A stretch of DNA of 64,000 bases from Dryas octopetala (GCA_963921425.1 OY992832.1:9486001-9550000), one strand, 5' to 3'. Positions 1 through 11,170 are shown, counted from the stretch's first letter. The notes: a model not told the origin generated them from the letters alone. Translations and numbers: made by a program.

Positions 1-800
1 CATCGATCTCCTGAGAAATCAAGAGCGTCATGATGTCCAAGAGCACCAGCAGACTCTAGATGACAAGAGAAATCCATCCATGATGGTCCAGCACCTCGTT
101 GTCGTCGAAATCGGTGGATCGCAGACGAGGGAGCTCGGGTCTTCCTAGACCAATCTGACGTTGACGCTTGGTTTCACAACACGCGGAGGGCATAGGAAGA
201 AGAGGGAGGAGAGACAAGAAGATCGGGACTGGTCTCACTGGCAACCATTGCTGGACGATAGAGCATGCGCCATCGATAGTCGCGTGGGGAGAGAACGCAC
301 CATATGAGAGATACATAGCACAAAGTGAAAGAGAGAGAGAGTGAGAATGAGAGAAATAAAAATGGAAAACAAATTTTGAATAACTCAAGGTTATAATAAG
401 GATATTAAAACAAAAAGGGGTCAAACCAAACTTGGTGTTAGTTAACCAGGGGTTATGAGAGAGTTTAAGTGACTAATAGGGAGTTTGGGGAGAGATTGAT
501 TTACGGTGGGGGTTATGAGAGAACCTAGCTCTAAATAGGGGGTTAGTAATAATTTACATTTTTTAATTTTATTATAATGTAAATTAATTATTTAGGACAA
601 ATATTTAATTAAAAAACTAATAAACCTAAATCATACCCAACAACTCTATATACCCAACATTTCCACCTATCTCTATACATGTTTCCTCTATAACCATATT
701 CTTTTGAAGTGTTGATTGTCTTGTTAGTCGCACTGATATCCTAGTCTGACTGATGGGTTGTCTTTCATAGTGGCTGGCTTTTGATGGCAGAAGTAAAGAG
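1..800. other. AT-rich DNA without a supported gene
   Basis: No convincing coding signal. A G-rich phrase containing ggggttatgagaga occurs twice, near 449 and 509. From about 560 the sequence loosely resembles the left part of the TIR elements at 15105 and 21513: an AATGTAAATT block, then AGGAC, an AT-rich TTAATTAA stretch and ACCTA/ACCAACA. This may be a decayed transposon end, but the match was judged by eye only. Confidence 0.3.
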
Positions 801-820
801 TAAATTTGATTCAAATACAG

Positions 821-1183
821 GAGGAGCAGATCGACCCGAATAAGTTTACAAAAGCTATTTGTGATCTAGGATTTACCTCTGTGTCGAAGGTGTCTATAGG
901 TTCCTCTCATTTCCTTGGATGGGTTGATAAATTTTGTTTATGCTAACTGATGTGTATTATTTTCAGGATTTCTGAAATAAGATATTTATAATATTTTACT
1001 TCGAGAAAAATGTTGGCTTTTGATATATTAATTATATATTTTTTCGAATAATTCTTGTAAGGTTCAGTTCTTAATTTCTTATTAACAATTTCTACACCTT
1101 TCCTTCTATAGGATGAGCAAAATCCAAAAAAAGACGATATAGAATGGCCTGAGCTGAAACCTTGTCTATACAAGTACCGCTGA
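821..1183 (+). pseudogene. Possible last two exons of an unidentified gene (partial or captured fragment)
   Basis: Two open segments join in phase. Segment A, 821-889 (frame open from about 800), reads EEQIDPNKFTKAICDLGFTS then VSK and ends AAG before a GT donor. Segment B, 1112-1183, follows a pyrimidine-rich ATAG acceptor, reads DEQNPKKDDIEWPELKPCLY then KYR, and ends at TGA. Both junctions keep phase 0 and the composition is protein-like, but I do not recognise the family. No start or earlier exon could be traced. Flanking DNA resembles ends of TIR elements found elsewhere in the window, so this may be a gene fragment captured by a transposon rather than a working gene. Confidence 0.3.
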
Positions 1184-1840
1184 GATGGAGGACTATATGT
1201 TTGTGCTGAGTTCATGATTTCTTTTGCTTACTTTTTGGGTTGAAGATGAACTTGTACACCAATTGCCATATACTGTGAGAGCTAATCAGTATATTGGTTT
1301 TTGTTTTGTTTTTCATAAATTGTGTATTGGTTTCATTTGTATGTCAAATGAAGGCATCAATGTATTGATATGGTTAATTTTGTAGGTTGCTACGAATTCA
1401 TTTTGTTTTCTTGGATTTGGTTTCCGAGAAAGTGAGAACTAAGAAACTCAAATCTCAGTTATTGGGTATTGAAATTCAGGTGGCGCTTGCAGGTTCTAAT
1501 GCCACAAAGCTCGATCAATCTTAGAGAAAATGACTATTCTCCTATCCTTGATGAGACCCTTTGAAGAACCTATACTCCTATAGTGGCAACTGTGCATCAT
1601 TGTGTCGTCAATGGTAGAGCCTCTTAAGCCATAGACAAAAAGGAGGGCATTTCTTAATGGATAAATAATCTTCAACTGTAGAGGCAGCGGCTGCAGGGGT
1701 GATGTTGGGTTTGGAGGTGGTGGTGATGGTGATGGTGTCATTGGTGTTGGGAGTGTGTTTGTTTTTCTCTTTTTTGGTTAATGGGTGTGTGTATGTTGGG
1801 TATACTAAGTAGAATTGATGAGTGTTATGTTGAGTTTAAT
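1184..1840. other. Non-coding stretch with transposon-like GT-rich right part
   Basis: No gene supported. A minus-strand open frame at 1496-1741 is proline-rich at its start and has no recognisable homology. 1690-1830 is GT-rich, with repeated GTTGGG/GGTGGTGGTGATG phrases and ATGTTGGGTATACTAAG, closely resembling the right parts of the TIR elements at 15780-15960 and 22150-22290. It may be the right end of a diverged relative. Confidence 0.3.
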
Positions 1841-3716
1841 TGTTATAAACACTTTAAATGTCTCGAGTTACAAACTAAAATTTTCAAGAAACAACTTCGG
1901 ATGCCTAGCAGAACGATTTGAGATACTCTAAGGCAGGACTTGAGAAACACTACGATATGACTTGTAAAGTGTCACGACATGACTTGTGTTGTCACTCAGT
2001 TCAATATCAATGCATCAAATTTATAAATACTTAAAACGTCTCGAGTTACAAATTAAAATTTTCAAGGAACGATTTGATATGTCTTAAAGAACGACTTAAG
2101 ATATCTTAAGGTAGGGCTTGAGAAACTTTAAGGTATGACTTGGGAAGTGTCACGACATGACTTGTGATGTCGTTAGGTACAATATTCATTGCATCAAATT
2201 TATAAACACTGAAAATGTCTCGAGCTACAAACTGAAATTTGCAAGGAATGACTTAAGATGCCTAGAGGAATAACTTGAGATACCCTAAGACAAGACTTAG
2301 AAACTCTACTATATGACTTGGGAAGTGTCACAACATGACTTGCGATGTTACTTAGTTCAACAATCAATGCATCAAAGTTATAAACACTTAAAATGTCTCG
2401 GGCTACAAACTAAAATTTTCAAGGAACAACTTGATATGCCCTAAGAAACGACTTGAGATGCCATAATGTAGAACTTGAGAAACTCTAGAGTATGACTTGA
2501 GAAGTGTCACGACATGATTTGCAATGTTGCTAGATACAATATTCATTGCATCAAAGTTATAAACGCTTAAAATGTCTCGAGCAACGAATTAAAATTTTTA
2601 AGGAACGACTTGAGATACCTAGAGGAACGACTTGAAATACCCTAAGGCAGGACTTGAGAAACTCTACGATATGACTTGGAAGCGTCACGATATGACTTGC
2701 GATGCCACTTAGTTCAATATTCAATGCATCAAAGTTATAAACACTTAAAATGTCTCGAGTTACGAACTGAAATTTTTAAGGAACGACTTGAGATGTCATA
2801 AGGAATGACTTGAGATGTTCTAAGATAGGACTTGAGAAACTCTAGGGTATAACTTAAGAAGTATCACGACATGACTTGCAATGTCGCTAGGTACAATATT
2901 CATTGCATCAAAGTTATAAACGCTTAAAATGTCTCGAATTACAAACTGAAATTTTCAATAAACGACTTAAGATACCCTAAGGCAAGACTTGAGAAACTCT
3001 ACAATATGACTTGGGAAGTGTCACGACATGACTTGCAATGTCACTTAGTTCAATACTCAATGCATCAAAGTTATGAACACTTAAAATGTCCCGAGCTACG
3101 AACTAAAATTTTTAAGGAACGACTTTATGTGCCCTAAGGAACGACTTAAGACGCCCTAAGGTAGGACTTGAGAAACTCTAGGGTATGACTTAGGAAGTGT
3201 CATGACATGACTTGTGATATTGCTAGGTACAATATTCATTGCATCAAAGTTATAAACACTTAAAATGTCTCGAGTTACAAACTGAAATTTTCAAGGAACT
3301 TTTGAGATACCTAAATGAACGACTTGAGATACCCTAAGGCAGGACTTGAGAAACCTTAAGATATGACTTAGGAAGTGTCACGACATGACTTGCAATGTCA
3401 CTTAGTTCAATATTCAATGCATCAAAGTTATAAAACACTTAAAATGTCTATAGTTACGAACTAAAATTTTTAAGGAACAACTTGATGTGTCTTAAGGTAG
3501 GACTTGAGAAACTCTAGGGTATAACTTGAGAAGTGTTATGACATGACTTGCGATGTGGCTAAATACAATATTCATTGCATCAAAGTTTTAAACACTTAAA
3601 ATACCTGGAGTTACAAAATTAAATTTTTAATAAACGACTTGAGATGTCTAGAGTAACGATTTGAGATACCCTAAGGCAGAACTTGAGAAACCATACGATA
3701 TAACTTGGAAAGTAAA
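1840..3716. repeat. Tandem array, ~178-bp unit, dimeric A/B higher-order structure
   Basis: The anchor phrase AAATGTCTCGAG recurs at about 1856, 2034, 2213, 2391, 2570, 2748, 2927, 3084, 3263, 3442 and 3598: ten full units plus a partial. Spacing is 178/179 bp except two units of about 157 bp. Units alternate strictly between type A (CTTAGTTCAATATTCAATGC before the anchor) and type B (CTAGGTACAATATTCATTGC), so the true repeat is a ~357-bp dimer. Each unit holds internal ~21-nt sub-repeats of the form GGAACGACTTGAGAT..CC; the short units have lost about one of these. Copies are moderately diverged. No open frame runs through it. Confidence 0.93.
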
Positions 3717-4765
3717 ATCTTTAAATTTTTTATCTATTATAATTATTTTTTAAATAAAAAGACTTTTTGCCCCTCAAAATTGGTATGTTTGACCAAAAAT
3801 CCTTAATTGAGCTATAGAAAGTTTGAAATTCTTAATTGGAATAAAGTGAATGTTATATTCTCAACTGCGACAAATGATATAATAAGAGTTTTTTTTGCTA
3901 AAATTATCCCTTTTTTTAATCGGGGGAGGGTGGGGACATTTTTAAGTGGACTACCTACAGCGGTAATACTTTAAAATATTGAATGAAATATTTAAGGCTA
4001 TATGAAAAGGATAATTTTTGTGTTATAACTTTTTCAATGAAATATAAAAGATGTACACGTTACTACAACTTTAATTTAACAATTGTGTCATCAGATACGA
4101 CTAATAATGCCTTCAGATAATTAAATCTTGAAAGGTACAAATATGGTGGAATGTGTCAACTTTTTCAATTAAAGTACAAATATGATATAAAATACGAAGA
4201 GTAATATATATCAGTGGTACAAAATGAAATGATTAGAAGTACGAATATTAGAAGAGTACTATTTATTACTCCCAACTTTCTTAAGAAAAATCTTTATCTT
4301 GCGTACTTTTTCCATTTCCTCTTAAATTAAGAAAGATGTGGAGGCAAAAAGCAAAAATTGGTTGACAAAAACATTTGGCATCTGATCTTTTTACAGTATT
4401 TAAAAACTTGTTTGCCAAGTTCCTACAAAAACAAATTCCTCGAGATAGTTATGGTTGAGAATTGAGATATAAAATTAAATTAGATTATAAATAAAAGGAT
4501 GGATATTAACCGCAGAGAACATAAATTCTGAATCTTAAGACGTACGATTCTTACAGAAACAGACTCAAAAAATAAAATAAAATAACAAAATAAAACAAAT
4601 AACAACACTACAGACAGCATACAACTTACATAATTAAGATGGAAACATAAACATTGGCCAAAAAAAAAAAAAGATGGAAACATAAGCACACTAATAATTA
4701 GCAAACAGACATGCATGCACATGTACTGCTATTTCTATATAAAGAGCGCTTCAAGTGAGGGTGTC
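3717..4765. other. AT-rich intergenic DNA and 3' flank of the LEA-type gene
   Basis: Low-complexity AT-rich DNA with no supported gene. The last ~150 bases (about 4600-4765) are the likely 3' untranslated region of the minus-strand gene that follows. An RY-type CATGCATG sequence lies at 4710-4717, but on the 3' side of that gene, so a promoter role is doubtful. Confidence 0.5.
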
Positions 4766-5002
4766 CTAGCCGGTGCCCGTAACACCGAGGTCCTGTTTAT
4801 TTGGGTCTTTTCCAGCACCAAAAACAGGACCACCTTTGCCGGCAGCATCCTCCACCCTGTCTTGGAGCTTATCAATCTGAATGTCACCCTGGTCCTGGTG
4901 GGAGTGTAGGTCGGTCCTGCTTTTGTTCTCTCCTCCTTCAACTGACTCGTACGTTGTCGCCGTCTTTGACTCCTTCGGCTGAGCCCCCTGTGCTCCTGAC
5001 AT
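4766..5002 (-). CDS. Small seed-maturation / LEA-type hydrophilic protein (78 aa)
   Basis: An intronless 78-residue protein starting MSGAQGAQPKESKTATTYES and ending QDLGVTGTG. It is highly hydrophilic, rich in G, D, K, Q and E, has no Cys or Trp, and contains the stretch IQIDKLQDRVEDAAGKGGP. It closely resembles, from memory, a short plant seed-maturation protein (Arabidopsis At3g12960 type) of similar length. Such proteins are intrinsically disordered and accumulate in drying seeds; a molecular activity is not established. The start gives the family N-terminus. A longer overlapping frame (4735-5112) is Arg-rich shadow sequence. A TATA-like run lies at 5081-5090, about 80 bases upstream, with ACGTG elements further up, as expected for an ABA/seed-regulated gene. 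Confidence 0.75.
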   Translation of the reverse strand: MSGAQGAQPKESKTATTYESVEGGENKSRTDLHSHQDQGDIQIDKLQDRVEDAAGKGGPVFGAGKDPNKQDLGVTGTG

Positions 5003-5509
5003 GATCGATGATATGATGATGATGAAGCTCGATCAAATGACTTCAATTTGGTCCTTCTTGCTGTCACCCTAGCCTTTCTAAATATATATAGCCTTTGAAA
5101 ATTGAGACACACCGTTGGTTGCTCAAGTCTATGTTGTTACAGCCCATGAAGCCTTGATTGATTGTTTACATGACACCTGTTCAACAGTGATTCCACGTGT
5201 AACATCCATGCTTGGCCACACACGTCGATCTCCAACGCCGACAACTGTACATTACATAGGTATGATACGTGTCTCGTACAGGATAAGATAGCTGATAAAC
5301 ACAGACTCACATCGAATTCTATTAATTTATTCAGTAAAATTAACAAATAAGATACTTACATCATATCTCAAATAAGCGTGCCTAAAAAAATGCTCAAGTT
5401 AATATTAGTTAGATGTGAAGCCTAGAAGCCTAAGAGCCTAGTAGCCTTTTTGTGAGAATAGAATACAAAATTTAAGAAAGAAAAAGCATGAGTATTTGTC
5501 TATTTGATA
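5003..5509. other. Intergenic between two minus-strand genes
   Basis: Holds the promoter described for the LEA-type gene on its low-coordinate side and the likely 3' untranslated region of the DUF212 gene at its high-coordinate end. No other gene seen. Confidence 0.5.
5081..5273 (-). promoter_or_regulatory. Putative promoter of the LEA-type gene: TATA box plus two ACGT elements
   Basis: Reading the minus strand, a TATATATATT run occupies 5090-5081. Further upstream are a palindromic G-box CACGTG at 5194-5199 (context CCACGTGT) and an ABRE core ACGTGTC at 5267-5273. These bZIP-binding elements typically drive ABA- and seed-specific expression, matching the product. Presence is seen directly; function is inferred. 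Confidence 0.45.
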
Positions 5510-8275
5510 TCACATTATGGTATACACTGCCAAACCTACTAAGAAACCCAACAAGGCACCACCTGTGACTTCAACTTCAGTGTGGCCAATGGTTTCTTTT
5601 AATGGAGCTGAACAATTAGCAGCTCTTTCTGATCCTTCATCGGCAGCATCAGTTCCTAAGCCAGAAGACATCTGGGTCTGAGTGGTTTGCCCCATTTTGT
5701 TGTTTGACTGAGATACTAAAGGGGCATTTGTTGCTTTTGATGAAAAAGATTTTGCTTCTTCAGACAACAGGGTCCCAAGGCTATCCAATTTTAACGAGGA
5801 TGATGATGTCTTAGGTTGAGAATTAACTCTACCTCTATCCTTGGTAGGAACTGAGTTCACCCTTGTCCTTTCGGACAATATTTTGTTCAGTTCCTTTGCA
5901 TGATTTCCAACTTCTCTTCTCACCCCCTGAAAAAGTGAGGATTTCAGTTTCGGTTCAGACTCATAAGCAAATACAAATGCAAGCACATTATGGTAAATAA
6001 TGCAGATAGAGCAAGTCTTTAGACAGGAAGTGATATATATGAGGAGAGAAAAAGTACAGGCTACATAGGATGAGTACTGAACTGAACAAAAAATAATATA
6101 CTACATTTACTTATCACATCTCTAATAGAAGTCGGAGATACCTATGCAAGTAGGTTTCACCTATGAAAGATCAATCTGAGCCACAATGTGGTCAGTACTT
6201 TTGCAAGTTTTGTCAATCAGTTTTGCTTGATAAAAGTTCTTGAAAATAGACCAGAACAAAACCTTCTGCAGCCCTAACCCTCTTCACCCCCACTGCTCAT
6301 CTAGCATAGGTGCAAGCCCCATTGGCAAAATACAAGCGTAACAGGCCTAGGTTAACTCTAACCTCTACCATCAGAAACTTGAAACAAATTTAATTACATT
6401 GATGATAGTCGCATCAAAGTCATCATATCTGATTGAATTCTGCAGGCAATCAGAGCTCTCCACAACCAAGTACAGAGGAAGAACAAACCAAGAACATGGA
6501 ACTGACATATATAGACCACTATATAAGGACTCTATATATTGGAAATGACTAGATATGTTATCATGATCACGTTTTCAATATTCTAATAAACAGATTGAAG
6601 AAGAGACTCTCCATAAAAGAAAAAAAAATTCTCCATCATCAGTAGTAGGAGAGGAAGAATGCAAAGTTTTTAATAATCTCACAGAAAGAGGAAAACCTTT
6701 TATGATTTCTGTGGGAAACAAGTAATGTTGACTGTTCTTGGTTAGTAATCTAAAGCTCTCCTTTTTGGAGTGACTAAAATGAAACTTAGAGATGCCCTGC
6801 AGCCTCTAAAATTTGAATGTATAAAACCTATACTAGCATCTCACATTGATATTTCCAAAGAATCCAAACCATCTGATACAGCACATGCATTACCATCTGA
6901 TACACAAGTAAAATCTATCAGGCTATCCCTTCCCAATGCAGCCATGTGGTAGATTTTTGCAATGTATTAGACAAAAAATCCTCTCAATGCATTGGTGCTC
7001 TTTTCTAATCTGTCTAAAAATAAGCTCTAGACTAAAATACCATAAGATTTGTTTGTGGCCCTAAATCCCATTAGATAAAAACTAATTTTTCTGCATATTG
7101 TGTAACATTCACCGTATGCTGGTGAGCATCCTCAGTGGATATTCAAACATGCATCACAGTCTATAGACTATAATCTTCATACTACTCCTGTATTAGCCAC
7201 CAACACCTCATTCTTCTTTAATAAGACCATATGACACGAACAGTTTAATTACAAGTACTTTTGAACCACAAATCATGACAAGCAAACAAACCAATTTTAG
7301 AAATTATATATATACTAACATTCAAGGCACATCAAATTTGGCATTTGATCTTGAAGCAAGCTGAATTAAATGGTGGAAAATTGGAAATACCCTCAAATTC
7401 CTTGATCTTCATAACTATTTCAGGTCAAATTTTCATTGTTCAAAATATATCAACATATCAAATTAATAGGATCAAGGGACAGAGGGTGAGAAAATGGTGA
7501 GAGGTGTGAACCTGTAAGCTTTAATAGTTTAATACCTGGGCGTCATACATGACAAGGCTTGCATAAACAACTGTTAGGCCAAATATTGAATCCGAAAGGC
7601 CCCTGAAACGAAACAATACAGTTATAAAGAAGATATTAGTTGATCAATTCATTTTCACTTAACTTTAGGAGAAGACAAAGGAAATGGTGCATACCTTTCA
7701 AGACCAAGGGTTGTTGCAGTAGCCACCACTGCCTATCCATGGATTCAATATCCAAATGAGTATAATGAAACAATTAAGTATATATCTACATAGACTACAT
7801 GATTGGATTGCAAAATAGAAACGGCTTACAGAGGAATGGGTAGAAGGGAAGCCCCCAGCCTGAACGGTGGTCTTGAAATCAAAGTCGTTCCCATAAAGAA
7901 TTACAGAAGTGAAGGGCTTGGAGAGCTGCCCAACTGCCGCAGAAACACCAGCTGCAATCAAAACCTTTATAACATAAACAAAACAAAACAAACGGATCAC
8001 CAAGAATTCATTTCAGTAACTATAACATCAATACAATCCAACAGGACACAATTCAGTAATTTGGAGTAGGAAGTGATTTTGACCTTGTTATGGGCAAGTT
8101 GAGCGATTTCGTCTAGTAACTGAGCTCTGAGGCAAGTGGGTGTGGAGGCTTTTGGCTTTCTGAGGCAGAGGGGTCCTTTGAAAACAAGATTGTGATTCTT
8201 TCCTGAGTGAGTGAGAGCCCAACGGTTGTGAAACGCAGCACTGGAACTGGGAATGCTCCAAAACTGAAGCAACAT
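5510..8275 (-). CDS. DUF212 membrane protein (acid phosphatase/vanadium haloperoxidase-related), likely plastid
   Basis: Five exons: 8275-8084, 7964-7830, 7732-7695, 7602-7536 and 5926-5510, joining in frame to 282 codons plus stop. Exon 1 encodes a Ser-rich, basic leader suggesting a chloroplast transit peptide. Exon 2 gives VLIAAGVSAAVGQLSKPFTS and the family signature GGFPSTHSS. Exons 3-4 give AVVATATTLGLERGLSDSIF and VVYASLVMYDAQ. Exon 5 starts GVRREVGNHAKELN and ends with LKETIGHTEVEVTGGALLG and a terminal hydrophobic helix. This is the DUF212 (PF02681) layout, resembling Arabidopsis At3g12685, with a Ser-rich insertion (about residues 160-250) before the last helix. At least three membrane segments are visible. 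The biochemical function is unknown despite the database name. Intron 4 (5927-7535) is long. The 5' leader has a CT/GA run at about 8281-8300. Confidence 0.88.
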
Positions 8276-8779
8276 GGTCTCGCACTCTCTCTCTCTCTCT
8301 ATTTCTCTTGCTCCTTCTGGACCAGAGAGTGAGTCAACCACAAACCAATGACCCTCCTAAGTCCTAAAGAAGTAAAGAGTCTCTGACTCTCTCTGTTTGT
8401 CCGGCACTCTGAGGACTCTGGCCTGTGGATAACTAGATTCATTCTTCACTGCTGGGTGGCTTGGTCCACATCCAACTCAAATACCCAAATGGGTACATGT
8501 CAACGGTGTCGTTTTATAGCTTACGCGGGTTCAACTTCTAACTCTTAAGCCTTTGTGTCAGTTTAAACAGTTTAGGACATGGTAAAACCCTAATCCCAAT
8601 ACAGCAAAGCAAATACTCCCAATCCCAGACCCTGGGTTGGATTGGGCTAATGACAAAAAGAGTAATCAATCACTTCCATACTTGTTTGCTTTGAGCTCTC
8701 CCATCTCAAGTGCAACACTGCCAAGCGCAAAACCAGAACAAGAGGCTTAAGATTTTACTTCCATTAATACAATGAGAGT
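8276..8779. promoter_or_regulatory. Divergent promoter region between the DUF212 gene and the first PPR gene
   Basis: About 500 bases separate two start codons pointing away from each other. The side nearest the DUF212 start has a CT/GA microsatellite at about 8281-8300, typical of plant 5' leaders. At the PPR end a tiny upstream ORF (8772-8783) overlaps the main start. No strong TATA box was seen on either side. Shared control is possible but not shown. Confidence 0.4.
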
Positions 8780-8783
8780 ATGA
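8772..8783 (+). promoter_or_regulatory. Minimal upstream ORF (M-R-V-stop) overlapping the PPR start codon
   Basis: The bases at 8772-8783 read ATG AGA GTA TGA. Its TGA at 8781-8783 shares two bases with the main ATG at 8780-8782. This matters only if the transcript starts upstream of 8772, which is likely but not shown. Confidence 0.5.
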
Positions 8784-11170
8784 ATCTGCTACCTCCTATA
8801 CTTCGACCCATCTCTTACTTCACTCCCAAACCTCCATGGCGTCGCTACTTTCATCCCTACTCAGATGTAACTGTTACTGCCAATGAGGTCCTAGCCCTCC
8901 TCGAAACAGAGAACCATATGGAGCATGATGCCCTAGAACCCTTAGTCCCCCACCTCAACAGTGACACAATTGCCTCTGTGATCCAAGAACAGACAAACCC
9001 ACAATTGGCTTTTCGATTCTTCATCTGGGCAACCAAAAGAATGAGGCTTTGCAGCCGAATGTCTCAGAATTCGGTCATTGACATGCTTGTCAGGGACGAC
9101 GCGTTTGAACTCTATTGGAGAACACTAGAACAACTCAGAGAATGCGGGCTTCCAATTGGTTCTGATGCCTTTGCTGTGCTGATCAAGGGCTATGATAAAT
9201 TGGGCATGGCTGAAAAGGCTGTGGAGACGTTTGGCCGAATGAGAGATTTCGATTGTAAGCCTAATGTCTTTACTTACAATACAATACTATATGTTATGGT
9301 GCGCAAAGAAGTGTTTTTGTTAGCTTTAGCTGTGTATAACCAGATGTTGAAGTCAAATCATTGCCCCAGCAGAACTACCTATAGTATTTTGATCAATGAG
9401 TTTTGCAAAACTAGGAAAACTCAGGACGCGCTCCAAATGTTTGATGAAATGATTCAGAGAGGTATTGCACCCAATACCATAACTTACACTATTATCATAT
9501 CTGGCTTGTGCCAGGCAAAGAGGACCGATGAGGCGCATAGACTGGTCAGTGTGATGAAGGCAAGTGGGTGTCCTCCTGATTTGATTACTTACAATGCTTT
9601 ACTTGATGGGTATTGTAAATTAGGTAGGATTGAAGAAGCATACGCGCTTATGAAGTCAATTGAGAGGGATGGATATGTTCTTGGACTCTATGGATATAGT
9701 TGCCTGATTCTTGGTTTATTTAGAGCTTGGAGATTTGATGAAGCACATGGGTGGTATTGTAAATTGATCAAGGAGGGTATTAAGCCTGACATTGTCTTGT
9801 GTACTATAATCATTCAGGGCTTATCAGAAAGTGGCAGGGTTAAATATGCTTTGAACTTCTTGGGTGAGATGAATGAGAGAGGTTTGGTTCCGGATGCCTA
9901 CTGTTATAATGCTGTCATTAAAGGGTTCTGTGATTTGGGTCTTTTGGATGAAGCCAGGTCTCTTCATCTTGAGATTTCAAAGGAAGATTGCTTCCCTAAT
10001 GCCTGCACTTACACCATTCTCATTTGTGGTATGTGCAGGAACGGGCTGGTAGGGGAGGCACAACAAATATTCAATGAGATGGAGAAGCTTGGATGTGTTC
10101 CTTCTGTTGTGACCTTCAATGCTCTTATTGATGGACTTTGTAAGTCTGGTAAGCTTGAGGATGCACACTTGTTGTTTTACAAGATGGAGATAGGAAGAAA
10201 CCCTTCATTATTTCTTCGTCTTTCTCAAGGCAGCAATCGGGTTATTGATAGTGCCAGTCTTCAAACAAAGGTCGAGCAATTGTGTGAGTCGGGATTGATT
10301 CTTAAGGCCTACAAACTTCTCATGCAGCTAGCTAATAGTGGGGTCACCCCTGACATCTTTACTTACAACATTCTAATCAATGGGTTTTGCAAGGATGGAA
10401 ACATAAATGGTGCTTTTAAGCTCTTCAAGGATATGCAACTGAAAGGGCTCTCCCCAGATTCTGTTACATATGGAACACTTATAGATGGACTTCTAAGGGT
10501 TGATAGAGAAGAGGATGCCTTGGTGGTCTTTGACCAAATGGTGAAGAATGGGTGCACGCCTAGCTCTGCAGTTTACAAATCACTGATGACTTGGTCTTGC
10601 AGGAAAAAGAAGGTTTCATTAGCTTTTAGTCTTTGGTTGAAGTATCTAAGCAACCTTCCTCACAGAGAAGAGGAAGCAATCAAAGCAATAGAGGAAAACT
10701 TTAAGAAAGGAAATATTGAGATGGCAATCCGAGGTTCACTTGAAATGGATGTAAAGTTCAAAGACTTTCACTTAGAACCGTGCACCATTTTGCTCATTGG
10801 TCTGTGTCAAGTGAGAAGAGTAGATGAAGCTTTAAGAATATTTTATGTTCTTGAGGAGTACAAAGTCAATGTCACTCCACCAAGTTGTGTGCACTTGATC
10901 AATGGTCTCTGCGAAGAAGGGAATATGGACGCGGCAGTGAGTATTTTCCTTTATACACTGGAGAAGGGTTTCATGTTAATGCCAGAAATATGCAACCAGC
11001 TACTCAAGCGTCTTCTCTGTTCCCAAGACAAAAAGGATCATGCCCTTGATCTCGCTAGTAGGATGAGATTATGTGGATATGATCTTGATGCATATCTTCA
11101 CCAAACTACAAAGTTTCTTTTACAATGTCACTGGAACACAAAGGAAATGGAAAATGTGATCCCTGGGTAA
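8780..11170 (+). CDS. P-class pentatricopeptide repeat protein (796 aa), probably organellar
   Basis: Intronless, as is usual for plant PPR genes. The N-terminus (MNLLPPILRPISYFTPKPPW) is basic and Ser/Pro-rich like a mitochondrial presequence. From about residue 130 to 760 lies a series of some 17 degenerate 35-residue PPR motifs such as PNTITYTIIISGLCQAKRTD and PDLITYNALLDGYCKLGRIE. There is no E, DYW or SMR domain, so it is P-class, which typically binds single-stranded organelle RNA for stabilisation, splicing or translation. It resembles, from memory, Arabidopsis At1g79540. Residues about 465-490 (GRNPSLFLRLSQGSNRV) interrupt the register between repeats. The start at 8780 overlaps the stop of a three-codon upstream ORF (ATGA overlap), which may reduce translation. 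RNA target unknown. Confidence 0.93.
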   Translation: MNLLPPILRPISYFTPKPPWRRYFHPYSDVTVTANEVLALLETENHMEHDALEPLVPHLNSDTIASVIQEQTNPQLAFRFFIWATKRMRLCSRMSQNSVIDMLVRDDAFELYWRTLEQLRECGLPIGSDAFAVLIKGYDKLGMAEKAVETFGRMRDFDCKPNVFTYNTILYVMVRKEVFLLALAVYNQMLKSNHCPSRTTYSILINEFCKTRKTQDALQMFDEMIQRGIAPNTITYTIIISGLCQAKRTDEAHRLVSVMKASGCPPDLITYNALLDGYCKLGRIEEAYALMKSIERDGYVLGLYGYSCLILGLFRAWRFDEAHGWYCKLIKEGIKPDIVLCTIIIQGLSESGRVKYALNFLGEMNERGLVPDAYCYNAVIKGFCDLGLLDEARSLHLEISKEDCFPNACTYTILICGMCRNGLVGEAQQIFNEMEKLGCVPSVVTFNALIDGLCKSGKLEDAHLLFYKMEIGRNPSLFLRLSQGSNRVIDSASLQTKVEQLCESGLILKAYKLLMQLANSGVTPDIFTYNILINGFCKDGNINGAFKLFKDMQLKGLSPDSVTYGTLIDGLLRVDREEDALVVFDQMVKNGCTPSSAVYKSLMTWSCRKKKVSLAFSLWLKYLSNLPHREEEAIKAIEENFKKGNIEMAIRGSLEMDVKFKDFHLEPCTILLIGLCQVRRVDEALRIFYVLEEYKVNVTPPSCVHLINGLCEEGNMDAAVSIFLYTLEKGFMLMPEICNQLLKRLLCSQDKKDHALDLASRMRLCGYDLDAYLHQTTKFLLQCHWNTKEMENVIPG

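Noticed and set aside
56..424. Minus-strand 122-aa frame at the window start
   Set aside because: Ser/Leu run from a GA repeat and no recognisable domain; chance frame.
1840..3716. CRISPR-like array of regularly spaced repeats
   Set aside because: Units are contiguous ~178-bp tandem copies without unique spacers, in a plant genome; this is a satellite-type array.
4735..5112. Longer minus-strand frame (125 aa) over the LEA-type gene
   Set aside because: Arg/Ser-rich shadow frame; the 78-residue frame gives a recognisable protein family and has a fitting promoter.
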